A stretch of 64,000 nt of DNA from Prochlorococcus sp. AG-409-A19 (GTDB taxonomy: Bacteria > Cyanobacteriota > Cyanobacteriia > PCC-6307 > Cyanobiaceae). The notes under the pieces are model-generated. The model saw only the letters and a list, made by a program, of their open reading frames with translations, was not told the origin of the DNA and did not search any database. The position numbers and the translations under genes are program-made. The stretch spans positions 1-64,000 of the forward strand of contig QCJH01000004.1 in the NCBI GenBank assembly GCA_003216155.1, given 5' to 3'. This document shows, one piece after another, positions 29,310-37,853 of the stretch. The number at the start of each line of letters is the position of its first letter. The stretch's first letter is position 1.

Positions 29310-30233
29310 GTGCTAACTCGATTAAAACGTAGAGGTAGATGGTTGATTATGAGTTTGTGGCAGGCTTATGAGCGATGGACGCGATGCGATTGTGTTGACT
29401 TAAGTGCTGCATTTGCTTATTACACTCTTCAGTCATTTTTCCCAATACTTTTGATTTCTCTTTCTGTTGCATCATGGTTTTTAGGCAGACAGAATGGTTT
29501 GGATGAACAGATCATTAACTTTACTGCTCAAGTTTTACCGCCTTCTGTGGTTGGTTTGGTTGAGTCAACTCTTGCCAAACTTGTTAACCAAGGATTTGGA
29601 GCTGGGCTCTTAGGCGCTGTTTTTTTAATAGTTACTGCTGGCAATGTTTACCTCACTTTGCAACGAGGTGCCGATCGATTGTGGCGTGATGTTTTGCCTC
29701 CCCCTGCTTTCCCGACTCCATGGAGGATGCAAGCATTTCGCTTTATAAGGACCAGAGTAGAGGCTTTTCTTGTGGTGATATTAGTTGGTCTTCTTGTAGT
29801 TGTTGATCAAATCAGTGCAAATGTGAGAATGATCCCTGGAGCTGTTTTAGAAGATTTTACTAATGCAACACCTTGGCTAGCAGATTCTTTTTCTAGGATA
29901 CCTGTTCTTCAAGTAGGTCAATTTATTATTCCAGTATTAGGCCTTTCTTGTATGGCGCTTTTACTACAAGCATTGTTACCTAGTAGACGAGTTCCACTTC
30001 GCCCTCTCGTCCCAGGATCACTAATGATTGGACTGCTTTTGACTACTTTAAACCTAACTGTTAGCAGAAGTATTCTTTCTCTAGGCTCTCGTTTTCAGGC
30101 TTATGGTTTCATTGGTGGAGTATTAGTTCTTACTTTATGGGTTTGGATGATAGGAGTCATTCTTTACTTTGGACAATGTTGGAGCGTGGTGCTGGCAAGT
30201 ATGTCTAGACTAAGAGAAGGAAAGCTATCTTAG
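29310..30233 (+). CDS. YihY/UPF0761 family membrane protein
   Basis: A 307-residue polytopic membrane protein of the YihY/BrkB family. The family N-terminal signature is visible (DCVDLSAAFAYYTLQSFFPI), followed by five or six hydrophobic helices and the conserved region QAYGFIGGVLVLTLWVWM. GTG at 29310 is the start. Function is unknown, although it has often been misannotated as ribonuclease BN. It stands alone with 179 bases upstream and about 230 downstream. Confidence 0.86.
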   Translation: MLTRLKRRGRWLIMSLWQAYERWTRCDCVDLSAAFAYYTLQSFFPILLISLSVASWFLGRQNGLDEQIINFTAQVLPPSVVGLVESTLAKLVNQGFGAGLLGAVFLIVTAGNVYLTLQRGADRLWRDVLPPPAFPTPWRMQAFRFIRTRVEAFLVVILVGLLVVVDQISANVRMIPGAVLEDFTNATPWLADSFSRIPVLQVGQFIIPVLGLSCMALLLQALLPSRRVPLRPLVPGSLMIGLLLTTLNLTVSRSILSLGSRFQAYGFIGGVLVLTLWVWMIGVILYFGQCWSVVLASMSRLREGKLS

Positions 30234-30463
30234 TCAAAGCACCTTATGAGACTAGTTAATAGTTACATACATCTAATTATCATCTATTTATTCAATCAAT
30301 AGGTAGTATATACCTAATTGCATTTTGATATTAAATAAGTTGATCTTTTTCTATTTTTAAATGTCTCTGATCTAAATTCCTTTGAATTTATTTCTGGGTT
30401 TTCAGTGATAATGACAGTAGCCTTTATCAAGGAGTTTGATTTTGTCTTGCTTTCAGTATTGAT

Positions 30464-30826
30464 ATGGGCAGAACCTCTCCCCTTATATGGCTTGCGCTAG
30501 TCCTGATTTTTCTTGTACCTACAGCTGCAGGAAGATTGGTGCTTGATTTGGCAGGTGGTTTGATGATTGTATTTTTGGCTTTGCCATTGCTTTTGACAGG
30601 TTTGGGTTGGCTGGGTTGGAGAATTCTTCAATCGAGAATGATTACTTGCAAAAAATGTGGTATGAGTTCATTTAAAGATTCTTCTGGCCTTTGCCCATTA
30701 TGTGGTGCAGGTTTGTCTGAAGACTTTGAACAACAAGGCTTTACATCCTTCTCTAAAAACTCTCCACCTGCTAGTGCTGCAACTATTGATGTAAGTGCTG
30801 AGGATGCAGGTTCAGACCCTGACTAG
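30464..30826 (+). CDS. Small membrane protein with C-terminal zinc ribbon
   Basis: A 120-residue protein with two hydrophobic helices (residues 8-27 and 31-53), then a short four-cysteine zinc-ribbon-like motif, CKKCG...CPLCG, at about residues 62-81, and an acidic Ser/Pro-rich tail ending in DPD. It is probably anchored in the membrane with the ribbon in the cytosol. I do not recognise a named family. The 230 bases upstream are AT-rich with no other gene that I can see. Confidence 0.65.
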   Translation: MGRTSPLIWLALVLIFLVPTAAGRLVLDLAGGLMIVFLALPLLLTGLGWLGWRILQSRMITCKKCGMSSFKDSSGLCPLCGAGLSEDFEQQGFTSFSKNSPPASAATIDVSAEDAGSDPD

Positions 30827-30919
30827 CCCTTGCCTATGTTTTGAGATGCAAATCCCACATGCTATTTTAGCTTCTAACAAAAAATATTAATTATGGAATT
30901 AGTTTTATAGTTTGTTTGC

Positions 30920-31216
30920 TTAATCTAATTCTTCAGGCTTGATTTCAAGGACTTGTTGCTCGATTAAGTTGAGTAGATTTTCGCAGTGTTGAATAAGGGC
31001 CTTGCCTCGCAAATAATATTTCTGAATATCTTCAATAGGTAAATTTTCATTTTGTAATTCAATTAGAGTATGGTCAAGTAATTTCAAGGATTCTTCGTAG
31101 TCAAGTTTTTGGATGCTTTTTCGTATTGTGTCGAGGACATCTTGTGAGTCTGATGCTGTTTTGGCTTCAATGCTTTTATCCATGTGCTTTTTTGATTGGG
31201 AGTTAGACTTGCTCAT
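30920..31216 (-). CDS. xseB: Exodeoxyribonuclease VII small subunit
   Basis: A 98-residue protein. Its core LDYEESLKLLDHTLIELQNENLPIEDIQKYYLRGKALIQHCENLL (three blocks) matches the XseB helical hairpin. The first 30 residues are a charged extension. It joins XseA to make a nuclease that degrades single-stranded DNA to oligonucleotides. Its start overlaps the xseA stop by four bases (31213-31216). Confidence 0.9.
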   Translation of the reverse strand: MSKSNSQSKKHMDKSIEAKTASDSQDVLDTIRKSIQKLDYEESLKLLDHTLIELQNENLPIEDIQKYYLRGKALIQHCENLLNLIEQQVLEIKPEELD

Positions 31217-32370
31217 TCTGAATCTTTTGCAGGCTTAATAGCGTCTACGTTGGCTATTATTTGACCATCACTTATTTGAATGTTTAAATTATCACTTTTC
31301 GATAATTGATATATACTCTTTATCGATTCACCTAAGTCATTTTTAATTATAGCAAAGCCTCTTTTTAGCCATCTTTCTGGAGAAAAGGCTTCAAGTAAAT
31401 CCAGCTTTTGCTCAAGGTTATTTCTTTTTGCTTTTAGCTTTGTGATTGGATCTTGGTTTTTTATAATTCTTCTGGCCTCAGTTAACTTCTGACGCTCTTT
31501 ATTAATTAGTAATCTACAGTGTGATTCTAGATCCTGTTTTTTTTGTTGAAGTTGAATTTTTGATGCTTCACGATTAGGAAGTAATGCCACTATTGCGGCA
31601 GTTGGTGTTGATGCACTGTAGTCAGCTACTAGATCTGCAACTGTAATATCATCTTCGTGTCCTAGGCCGGTAATTACAGGTGTAGGGAAATTAGCAAGGT
31701 CTCTGCATAAAGAATCGTTGTCGAAAACCATTAGATCTTCTCTACTTCCTCCACCTCTTGCTAAAACAATCCCCTCAATGCCTAATTTCTTGTGATTAAT
31801 TGAGAGCTTCTTTAAAACAGATCTTATTTGTTTAGTCACTTGCCCTTGGACTGGGATAGGTATCACAATTAACTTTGTTAGCGGCCATTGTTCTTTTGAC
31901 ATGCGGAGCATGTCTGCCAACGCTGAACTTGGAGAACTAGTAAGGATGGCGATAGACTTAGGGAATTTAGGAAGCTCTCTTCGTTTCTCAGGATTAATAA
32001 CACCTTCTTTGATTAATGTTGAACGAACTATTTCAAATTCACGAAGAATTGCCGAAAGACTTTGGCGTATATCTATGACTTGAACTGTAAGTGTGGCTCG
32101 AGTGGTCCAGAAATTTATTTTCCCAATCACTATTACCCCATTGCCTTCATTTGGGTGAAAGGAAAGTTGCTTCAGTTTTGATGACCATACAACTGCTGTG
32201 ATACTTGCTTCTCCATCTGTCAAGGTTAGCCAAAGATGGCCTTTTTTCGTTTGTGCTTTTGATGCTGTTCCCTCGACTACGAACCGAGGGGCAAACCCTC
32301 TTTCTAGTAGCTTGCCAATCGAATCGTTGAGTTCACTGACAGAATATTTTGGTAGGGATTCAGCTGCCAA
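31213..32370 (-). CDS. xseA: Exodeoxyribonuclease VII large subunit
   Basis: A 385-residue protein with an N-terminal OB fold (YSVSELNDSIGKLLERGFAPRFVVEG) and a catalytic region containing GHEDDITVADLVADYSASTPTAA (two blocks) and the GGGSREDLMVFD loop. A coiled-coil stretch follows, and the C-terminus is RGFAIIKNDLG-type. It is shorter than the 450-odd residues of the E. coli protein, the difference being in the coiled coil. It is paired with xseB by a four-base overlap. Confidence 0.92.
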   Translation of the reverse strand: MAAESLPKYSVSELNDSIGKLLERGFAPRFVVEGTASKAQTKKGHLWLTLTDGEASITAVVWSSKLKQLSFHPNEGNGVIVIGKINFWTTRATLTVQVIDIRQSLSAILREFEIVRSTLIKEGVINPEKRRELPKFPKSIAILTSSPSSALADMLRMSKEQWPLTKLIVIPIPVQGQVTKQIRSVLKKLSINHKKLGIEGIVLARGGGSREDLMVFDNDSLCRDLANFPTPVITGLGHEDDITVADLVADYSASTPTAAIVALLPNREASKIQLQQKKQDLESHCRLLINKERQKLTEARRIIKNQDPITKLKAKRNNLEQKLDLLEAFSPERWLKRGFAIIKNDLGESIKSIYQLSKSDNLNIQISDGQIIANVDAIKPAKDSE

Positions 32371-32569
32371 GTCTTCTATATGCCAGCCACCAATAAAGAC
32401 AAATTAAACCACTAATGGCTGCAACAGCTTTTCCCCAGGAATGATCAAGTTGAGTAGCAGAAATTGTGAAGATCAATATGCCGCTGCTCAGCATTCTTGC
32501 CCCATCGCGTTTGTTGTTGACGAAGAAACGAGACAAGGGGAAAATCCAATCCTCACCACTTTGGCGCAT
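32360..32569 (-). CDS. Small single- or two-span membrane protein
   Basis: A 69-residue ORF. A basic N-terminus (SRFFVNNKRDGAR) precedes two hydrophobic stretches (LSSGILIFTISATQ, then AVAAISGLICLYWWLAY), ending YRRLGS. The last 11 bases overlap the xseA start, so the two are probably cotranscribed. I do not recognise a named domain. It sits between hli and xseA, which I recall as a conserved arrangement in picocyanobacteria, but that is from memory. Confidence 0.6.
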   Translation of the reverse strand: MRQSGEDWIFPLSRFFVNNKRDGARMLSSGILIFTISATQLDHSWGKAVAAISGLICLYWWLAYRRLGS

Positions 32570-32662
32570 GGAATGGATATAAGCACCTTTGTGGAGAAGA
32601 GTTTGATCTTTTGGAAAGTTGAAAGGACTTTTGTGGTGCCTTTTGATAGATCGTTTTCTTCT

Positions 32663-32809
32663 TTAGCCGAGTCCCATTTGCCCAAGAATGCTTTGACCAG
32701 TCAGTAGCTCTGTACTAAGTCCTATCAAAATCCCCATCATTGCAAGACGCCCATTCCAGGTTTCTGCGAAGTTGACGAAGCCAAAGCGTGGCTCAGGAGT
32801 ATCTGACAT
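32663..32809 (-). CDS. hli: High-light-inducible protein (Hli/Scp)
   Basis: A 48-residue protein with the single-helix LHC-like motif ETWNGRLAMMGILIGLSTEL followed by LTGQS: the chlorophyll-binding ENGR-type (here WNGRLAM) pattern plus ELLTG. Hlips bind chlorophyll and carotenoid and protect photosystems under excess light. It lies upstream of the small membrane gene and xseAB on the minus strand. The leader contains a plausible -10 (TACAAT, minus strand, about 32836-32841) and a 10-nt palindrome GTTCTAGAAC at 32856-32865. I do not see the HLR1 tandem repeat. Confidence 0.88.
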   Translation of the reverse strand: MSDTPEPRFGFVNFAETWNGRLAMMGILIGLSTELLTGQSILGQMGLG

Positions 32810-33054
32810 GTAAATCTCAAATGGCTTGAACCTTTATTGTAAGAAATCCCAGAATGTTCTAGAACCCTATTAAAGGCTGGCTTTTGAGCATTCCCTGACA
32901 TGCTTGCTTGACTTGCCTTGGAGGCTTATTTCGTTTTTAGGCCTATTGGCTTTTATCAATAAGCAAATTTTTTGGTTGAAAGAATCAAAAAAGTTTTGTT
33001 GAAAAGAACTCTTTCTCTTGTTTATAGGGGTGAGTCAACTGTTTTGTTTATTCT

Positions 33055-33453
33055 TCAGCGAACGTGTCTTGTCCCGTCCACTGGGTGATAGTCCTCTCCA
33101 GTGAGTTCTTCATAAATGATTGCTGGGAGTCCAGTCTCAAACATTGTTTGTAGGGCTTCTTTTAAAAAAGGATTCCATCCACCGGTGCTTACTTCTCCAT
33201 GTCGAACGGTCCAATCCCAGGTCCCTTGAAGGTCTCTAGGGATTCTTCCCTCTCTGTCGCGCCTAGCTACTAGGTCAAGTGATTCAACTAGACCAACTTG
33301 TATGGGTTGTTTTCCGTAAGAAGGGGTGAGGCTTAGTTCAAGCCGCACAGGATCTTCCTTAAGTAGTCGTAGGCGAAATCGTGGAGGTAATTTCACGGCC
33401 TTTATTACGGCTGCGACGATTCTCGTTCTTTGATCCAAAAGGGCCTCCCCCAT
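33055..33453 (-). CDS. Conserved hypothetical protein, picocyanobacterial
   Basis: A 132-residue soluble protein with no signal peptide or membrane helix. It alternates basic and acidic stretches: LPPRFRLRLLKEDPVRLELSL, the RRDREGRIPRDLQGTWDWTV segment and a C-terminal EELTGEDYHPVDG. Codon usage and composition look like those of its neighbours. I do not recognise a family with certainty. The 245 bases between this gene and hli contain no other gene that I can support. Confidence 0.65.
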   Translation of the reverse strand: MGEALLDQRTRIVAAVIKAVKLPPRFRLRLLKEDPVRLELSLTPSYGKQPIQVGLVESLDLVARRDREGRIPRDLQGTWDWTVRHGEVSTGGWNPFLKEALQTMFETGLPAIIYEELTGEDYHPVDGTRHVR

Positions 33454-33496
33454 CTAGTCCTAAGTAAAACTGCCCTTTGGGCAGGATATCCCTAAC

Positions 33497-33763
33497 TTAT
33501 TCAGTAGCGGAATGGGGAGGCTCGTTATCTCCTGAAAACCGAACAGTTAGAAGTTCTTCTTCTGTGATACGACCTTCTTGGTCTAGAAGTTCTGGGTGAA
33601 TAGTTACTAGGCCTGTTCTGTCTTGATTAGATTCTTTTTGATTTTTTGGAATTTTTCTGGGGATCTGTTCAAATCCGAAACTCCTTCTTATTACACGAAA
33701 TGCCTGCCAAAGCAGCAGCAATACTGCAACAACGTATAGAACAGGGAAAAAAGTTGTCAGCAT
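33497..33763 (-). CDS. DUF2973-like membrane protein
   Basis: An 88-residue protein starting at the ATG at 33763, giving MLTTFFPVLYVVAVLLLLWQ as an N-terminal membrane anchor. A basic patch follows, and then the soluble segment DRTGLVTIHPELLDQEGRIT and EELLTVRFSG. The longer frame to 33844 and an ATG at 33784 are alternatives, but the anchor begins here. DUF2973 is a cyanobacterial family of unknown role; the match is from memory of its TIHPELLD block. Confidence 0.68.
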   Translation of the reverse strand: MLTTFFPVLYVVAVLLLLWQAFRVIRRSFGFEQIPRKIPKNQKESNQDRTGLVTIHPELLDQEGRITEEELLTVRFSGDNEPPHSATE

Positions 33764-33970
33764 CCTTTCACTATGGATGGTCATGCCCTCTCTTGGGTGT
33801 TTGCAATGTTTTGTTGCTCCTTGACTTGCTAGGAATTTTTTCAAACAACCTGAACTTTCAGGTACAGGCTCGATGGATTACCAGTCAAGCCATTCGCCCT
33901 TAGTACTTGTAATATTAGTTAACTGATGCCAATAGATGTGTTTTGTTTTTATGAGAGTAGGTAAGTGTGC

Positions 33971-34000
33971 TTGATTAATTCTGCAGAGTTGTTTTATATA
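33971..34000 (+). promoter_or_regulatory. Possible promoter of the HtrA gene
   Basis: TTGATT at 33971-33976 and TATATA at 33995-34000 are separated by 18 bases, close to a sigma-70 consensus spacing, about 65 bases before the likely start codon. A small hairpin, AGGGG-CTAT-CCCCT, lies between it and the gene at 34033-34046. No experimental support; AT-rich sequence gives such matches by chance. Confidence 0.3.
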
Positions 34001-34066
34001 TTTTATATAACTTATTCCAAGTAAAGGTTACGAGGGGCTATCCCCTAATGCTTGCTTTTTTTCAAG

Positions 34067-35257
34067 ATGATTGAGGTGTTTGATGAATATTCAAAAAATT
34101 CTCGCATGCAATTGGGGCATCACATCATTTCTAGAGATTGGCGCATCACAAGCTTTGTCCTAGCAGTGGGCCTTGCTTGTTTGCCTTTTGTTGAGATCTT
34201 TTCCATAAGGGCTACTTATGGAAAAGATCTCAAAGAAGAAACCCTTGCCCAATCGTTTGTAGCAAAGGCAGTAGCAAGAACTGGCCCTGCTGTAGTGACA
34301 CTTGAGACTCAGCGGACAGTTCGATCGAGGAGCACTTCTGATTTGCCACCGGGAATATATATAGACCCATCTCTAAGAAGATTTTTTGGCCTTAATGGCA
34401 TGTCTTCTCCTCGATCGCGTGTTGAACGTGGACAAGGAAGCGGGGTTATTTTCTCTCCTGATGGACTTGTCTTAACTAATGCACATGTTGTTGAGAAGAC
34501 AGAGCGACTTTTGGTTGGACTATCTGATGGCCGAAGAGTTTCGGCGCAATTGGTTGGGCAGGACTCTTTAACAGACTTAGCAGTGGTTCGTTTAGAGGGT
34601 ATTGGGCCTTGGCCTTCAGCTCCTTTAGGTGATTCTGACCGATTAAGCGTTGGTGATTGGGCGATTGCGGTTGGCAACCCTTTTGGTTTGGAAAATACAG
34701 TGACACTTGGAATAATTAGTAACTTAAATCGCAATGTTTCTCAGCTAGGTATCTTGGGTAAGCGATTGGATTTAATTCAGACCGATGCTGCAATTAATCC
34801 TGGTAATTCAGGCGGACCATTGCTTAACGCAGAAGGGGAAGTTGTTGGAATAAATACACTTGTTCGAACTGGACCAGGTGCTGGATTGGGTTTTGCAATT
34901 CCCATCAATCGCGCAAGATCTATTGCTAAGCAGCTGGCAGCCAAAGGTCGTGCAAGTCATCCCATAATTGGGATTGGGCTTGCACCTTTATATAGATCAC
35001 AGTCATCTTCGAGTGAGTTTAAAGGGGCTGTTATTCGTTATGTAGTGCCTAATGGCCCCGCTGCAATCTCTGGTTTAAAGGTTGACGATTTAATTATTGC
35101 TGTAGGAGGTAATCGTGTTACTAACCCTTCTGATGTTGTGGCGCAAATTGATAAGCATGGAGTAGGCGCTCCTTTGAGCATTTCAATAATAAGGAATGGA
35201 CGTAGACGAAAATTCTTTGTTACACCAGTAGACATGAATCAAAGAGATGCTGGATAG
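34067..35257 (+). CDS. HtrA/Deg family serine protease (HhoA-like)
   Basis: A protein of 396 residues from the ATG at 34067 (a TTG at 34052 gives 401). A hydrophobic export signal ([13 protein letters not shown]) is followed by the trypsin-like domain with the triad His in [10 protein letters not shown], Asp in [11 protein letters not shown] and Ser in [11 protein letters not shown]. One C-terminal PDZ domain follows ([28 protein letters not shown]). It is a periplasmic or lumenal quality-control protease. The region coding for residues just after the signal is a perfect 19-bp-stem inverted repeat. Confidence 0.92.
   Translation: MIEVFDEYSKNSRMQLGHHIISRDWRITSFVLAVGLACLPFVEIFSIRATYGKDLKEETLAQSFVAKAVARTGPAVVTLETQRTVRSRSTSDLPPGIYIDPSLRRFFGLNGMSSPRSRVERGQGSGVIFSPDGLVLTNAHVVEKTERLLVGLSDGRRVSAQLVGQDSLTDLAVVRLEGIGPWPSAPLGDSDRLSVGDWAIAVGNPFGLENTVTLGIISNLNRNVSQLGILGKRLDLIQTDAAINPGNSGGPLLNAEGEVVGINTLVRTGPGAGLGFAIPINRARSIAKQLAAKGRASHPIIGIGLAPLYRSQSSSSEFKGAVIRYVVPNGPAAISGLKVDDLIIAVGGNRVTNPSDVVAQIDKHGVGAPLSISIIRNGRRRKFFVTPVDMNQRDAG
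34191..34233. repeat. 19-bp perfect inverted repeat inside the HtrA coding region
   Basis: The left arm is at 34191-34209 (TTGAGATCTTTTCCATAAG), the loop GGCTA at 34210-34214 and the right arm at 34215-34233. All 19 pairs match. It encodes part of the segment joining the export signal to the protease domain. It could act as an mRNA hairpin or be an inserted palindromic element; both are inference. Confidence 0.9.
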
Positions 35258-35348
35258 ATTTAGGCTTGGAAATATTGATATTTTAGATTATATTAATATT
35301 GTATTTTAATTTGATGGTTAAAACAAAATCAAAAATTAAAAGTTTTTG

Positions 35349-35507
35349 TTAGTCAGCTTCTTTTAGTTGTTGAACGCAGCGTGTGATGCACTCCCCATCA
35401 TCGAGGGAACAGGTTGTAATGCATTCAAAATATGTTTCAACAGCATCCCAGGTTTGATCTTGATTCTCGATGGGGTCTCCTGATCCATTAGCTGCAGACA
35501 TAGACAT
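35349..35507 (-). CDS. 52-aa twin-CX3C peptide
   Basis: A short ORF starting at the ATG at 35507 (a second ATG two codons on). The product has an acidic polar N-terminus, then TWDAVETYFECITTC and SLDDGECITRCVQQLKEAD. The four cysteines form CX3C-X6-CX3C, the twin-CX3C pattern of disulfide-linked or metal-binding helical hairpins. There is no signal peptide, so it is probably cytosolic unless exported unconventionally. I recall similar short ORFs in marine picocyanobacteria, which supports it being real. It is convergent with the HtrA gene. Confidence 0.75.
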   Translation of the reverse strand: MSMSAANGSGDPIENQDQTWDAVETYFECITTCSLDDGECITRCVQQLKEAD

Positions 35508-35620
35508 GTTTTACTGGTAAGCGTTTTGTTAGCTTATGCAAACTTTTGCTTGAGGTAAAGGCAAATAAGTCTTACTGCCTAATGCTTTGTGAAGTTTTAG
35601 TAGTAAAAGTCGTTCTTGCT

Positions 35621-37345
35621 TTAGCTGCGGTGTTTTTTCTTTGCCTGACGCTTTCTTTGGCGATCTCGGTTAGCGAGTCGTTTCGCTTCTCGCTGGGCGA
35701 GCTCTAATGCTTGTTGCGCTGCTTCCGCCTCTTCTTTTTTCTTTTCCTGATAGTAGGCATAGTCTCCTCGATAAAGGATGAGTTCTCCATCACGTAGTTC
35801 AACTATGCGGTTGGCGACGCGAGAAATGAAGTAGCGATCATGAGAAACGAGCAATGCTGAGCCTTCATATTTCCTTAGTGCTTCTTCAAGCACTTCCTTG
35901 GCTGGTATGTCTAGATGATTAGTTGGCTCATCAAGAATTAGAAGGTTGCAGGGCTTGATGAGCATTAGTGCAAGCGCTAATCGTGCTTTCTCTCCACCAC
36001 TGAGATGCTTCACATCTTTATATACAGCATCATTTTGCAGGCAGAAACAACCAAGTAATGACCTTATCTTTGTTTGAGTCCAGTCTGGAACGGCTTCAAA
36101 CATGGTATCTAGAACAGTTTTGTTTAAATCAAGTGCTTCAGCTTGGTTTTGTTCAAAATAGCTAGCAATTACCTGATGTGGCCCTAGTTGAGCTTTTCCT
36201 TCATCCGGTAATTCTAAGCCCATGATTAGCCTAAGAAGAGTTGATTTACCTGCTCCATTTGGGCCTAAGAAGGCAATTCGATCTCCAGGCTCTACTTCTA
36301 AACTTGCTCCCAGGAAAAGAATTTTCTCTCCATATGTATGCGTAAGGTCTTCGATAATGGCAACCTGACGACCGGAGCGTGGTGCAGGAGGGAAACTAAA
36401 ACTAGGACTATTTACACTTTCTATTGGTTCCTCTATTAAATCTAATTTTCCTAGCATTTTTTCTCTACTTTTTGCTTGAGTACTTCTAGTGGCACTCGCT
36501 CTGAAACGGTCTATATAGGCTTTTTGATTGGCTATGTCTTTTTGCTGGCGAACAAAGGCTGCTTCTTGCGCTTCTTCCTCAAGAAGTTTTTGTTGTAAAT
36601 GTGCTGAGTAATTCCCAACATAAGTATGAGAAATGCCCCTCTCAGTACTGACAATCTGAGTGCAAATACGATCAAGAAATGCACGATCATGGCTGATTAC
36701 AATTATAGCTGATGTTTGACTTACTAGATAATCTTCTAACCATTCTATTGTTGCAAGGTCTAGATGATTTGTAGGCTCATCCAGAAGTAATAGATCAGTT
36801 TCTTGAAGAAGAATTTTTCCTAAAGCAATTCGCATTTGCCAACCACCTGAGTATTGACCAACTTGTTGATCAATTTCAGCTGGGTTGAATCCAAGTTTAG
36901 GAAGTATCTTTTCGATATTAGATTCAATTACGTAACCATTTAGTGCTTCAAATTGGTTTTGTAAATTACTTAGATCTTGGATAAGTGAATCAAGATAATT
37001 AGCATCTTGCTGCGCTTTTTCTGAGGCCATTGCATTTTCAATGGCATTTTGTTTATTTAAGACATTTGCGGCTTCTTTAAAAGCCTGAAATAACTCTTCT
37101 CTAAGAGTATTTTGGGGATTTACATCAAATTCCTGCTGTAAATAGACAATACGAGGATTTCCTTGGCTAAGAATACGGCCAGTTGTGGCTTCTTCAATCC
37201 CCGCTATTATTTTGAGTTGAGTTGATTTTCCAGCACCATTTACGCCCACAAGGCCTATACGGTCTCCGGCTTTGACTTCCCAGGTTATGTCTTTTAAGAC
37301 ATCACTGTTGGGATAAATCTTGGTTATGTGCTCAAGTCTCAGCAC
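35621..37345 (-). CDS. ABC-F family ATPase (translation-associated)
   Basis: A 574-residue protein with two ABC cassettes and no membrane part. Cassette 1: Walker A GVNGAGKST, signature YSGGWQMRIALGK, Walker B LLLLDEPTNHLD. Cassette 2: GPNGAGKST, LSGGEKARLALA, LLILDEPTNHLD. The linker between them is the charged ABC-tran_Xtn type (KDIANQKAYIDRFRASATRS). The C-terminus is a Lys/Arg-rich coiled coil. ABC-F proteins act on the ribosome; which subtype (Uup, YbiT or EttA-like) is not settled. Confidence 0.9.
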   Translation of the reverse strand: MLRLEHITKIYPNSDVLKDITWEVKAGDRIGLVGVNGAGKSTQLKIIAGIEEATTGRILSQGNPRIVYLQQEFDVNPQNTLREELFQAFKEAANVLNKQNAIENAMASEKAQQDANYLDSLIQDLSNLQNQFEALNGYVIESNIEKILPKLGFNPAEIDQQVGQYSGGWQMRIALGKILLQETDLLLLDEPTNHLDLATIEWLEDYLVSQTSAIIVISHDRAFLDRICTQIVSTERGISHTYVGNYSAHLQQKLLEEEAQEAAFVRQQKDIANQKAYIDRFRASATRSTQAKSREKMLGKLDLIEEPIESVNSPSFSFPPAPRSGRQVAIIEDLTHTYGEKILFLGASLEVEPGDRIAFLGPNGAGKSTLLRLIMGLELPDEGKAQLGPHQVIASYFEQNQAEALDLNKTVLDTMFEAVPDWTQTKIRSLLGCFCLQNDAVYKDVKHLSGGEKARLALALMLIKPCNLLILDEPTNHLDIPAKEVLEEALRKYEGSALLVSHDRYFISRVANRIVELRDGELILYRGDYAYYQEKKKEEAEAAQQALELAQREAKRLANRDRQRKRQAKKKHRS

Positions 37346-37423
37346 TAGTAGGAATTAAGCATTAGATCATCATCCAGCTTGGAATAAAGGCAGACTGGGT
37401 TATATCCATTCGGGTCAGATGAC

Positions 37424-37612
37424 ATGGTCAGACTGGAACAGATAACAGCTTTGGTTCTGGCTGCAGCTTTAGCAATACCCAGCTATTGGTTTTTTTGGAG
37501 CCTTGCTGGAGGGGGAGGCTATGACAGACGCAGCCCAAATAAGCAGCACTTGATCGAAGAAAGAAGTTCTGTTGATTTTGCTCCAGCTGCTAAAGGCCGC
37601 CTCGGGCCTTGA
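37424..37612 (+). CDS. Small single-span membrane protein
   Basis: A 62-residue ORF with one N-terminal hydrophobic helix (LVLAAALAIPSYWFFWSLAG) followed by a Gly-rich turn and a polar tail. It converges on and overlaps the Nif11-like gene by 23 bases at their 3' ends. I do not recognise a family. The hydrophobic helix and orderly tail suggest a real gene, but confidence is limited by its size. Confidence 0.55.
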   Translation: MVRLEQITALVLAAALAIPSYWFFWSLAGGGGYDRRSPNKQHLIEERSSVDFAPAAKGRLGP

Positions 37613-37820
37613 TAACCCATTGTTTAGTGTCCTCGTCATCAAGACTTGATAGGTGGTCTTTTACTTCCGCTTTGGTTACTGGTAGCCCAACTCTTTCCCC
37701 AAGATCACATATAGCTTTTAAGGCGCCTTGTGGATCTTGAAGGGCTTGTCGAAATAATAACTGGGTATTTTCCTTGTCATTCAAAATATGCTTGTAAAGC
37801 TTTTCAGCATTTTCGCTCAT
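37590..37820 (-). CDS. Nif11-like small protein
   Basis: A 76-residue acidic protein. It opens SENAEKLYKHILNDKENTQLLF, has a middle ALKAICDLGERVGLPVTKAEV and ends in KARGGL. The layout (N-terminal helix, DLGERVGLPV-type turn, LSSLDDEDTKQ helix, terminal GG) resembles Nif11-type leader peptides. It has no core-peptide tail after the GG and no lanthipeptide or radical modifying enzyme nearby, so it is probably a stand-alone conserved protein rather than a RiPP precursor. The similarity is by eye. Confidence 0.65.
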   Translation of the reverse strand: MSENAEKLYKHILNDKENTQLLFRQALQDPQGALKAICDLGERVGLPVTKAEVKDHLSSLDDEDTKQWVIKARGGL

Positions 37821-37853
37821 AGTTTAAGAAGCGTCTTCTTGAACCCTATCTAG

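Noticed and set aside
32488..32685. 65-residue minus-strand ORF overlapping the hli 3' end
   Set aside because: It overlaps two better-supported genes in other frames, and its product has no recognisable features.
34033..34046. Small hairpin AGGGG-CTAT-CCCCT before the HtrA gene as a riboswitch or thermometer
   Set aside because: A five-base stem is too small to support such a claim by itself.
37590..37820. A lanthipeptide (prochlorosin) precursor cluster
   Set aside because: The Nif11-like protein has no core peptide and no LanM, radical SAM or transporter gene is adjacent.
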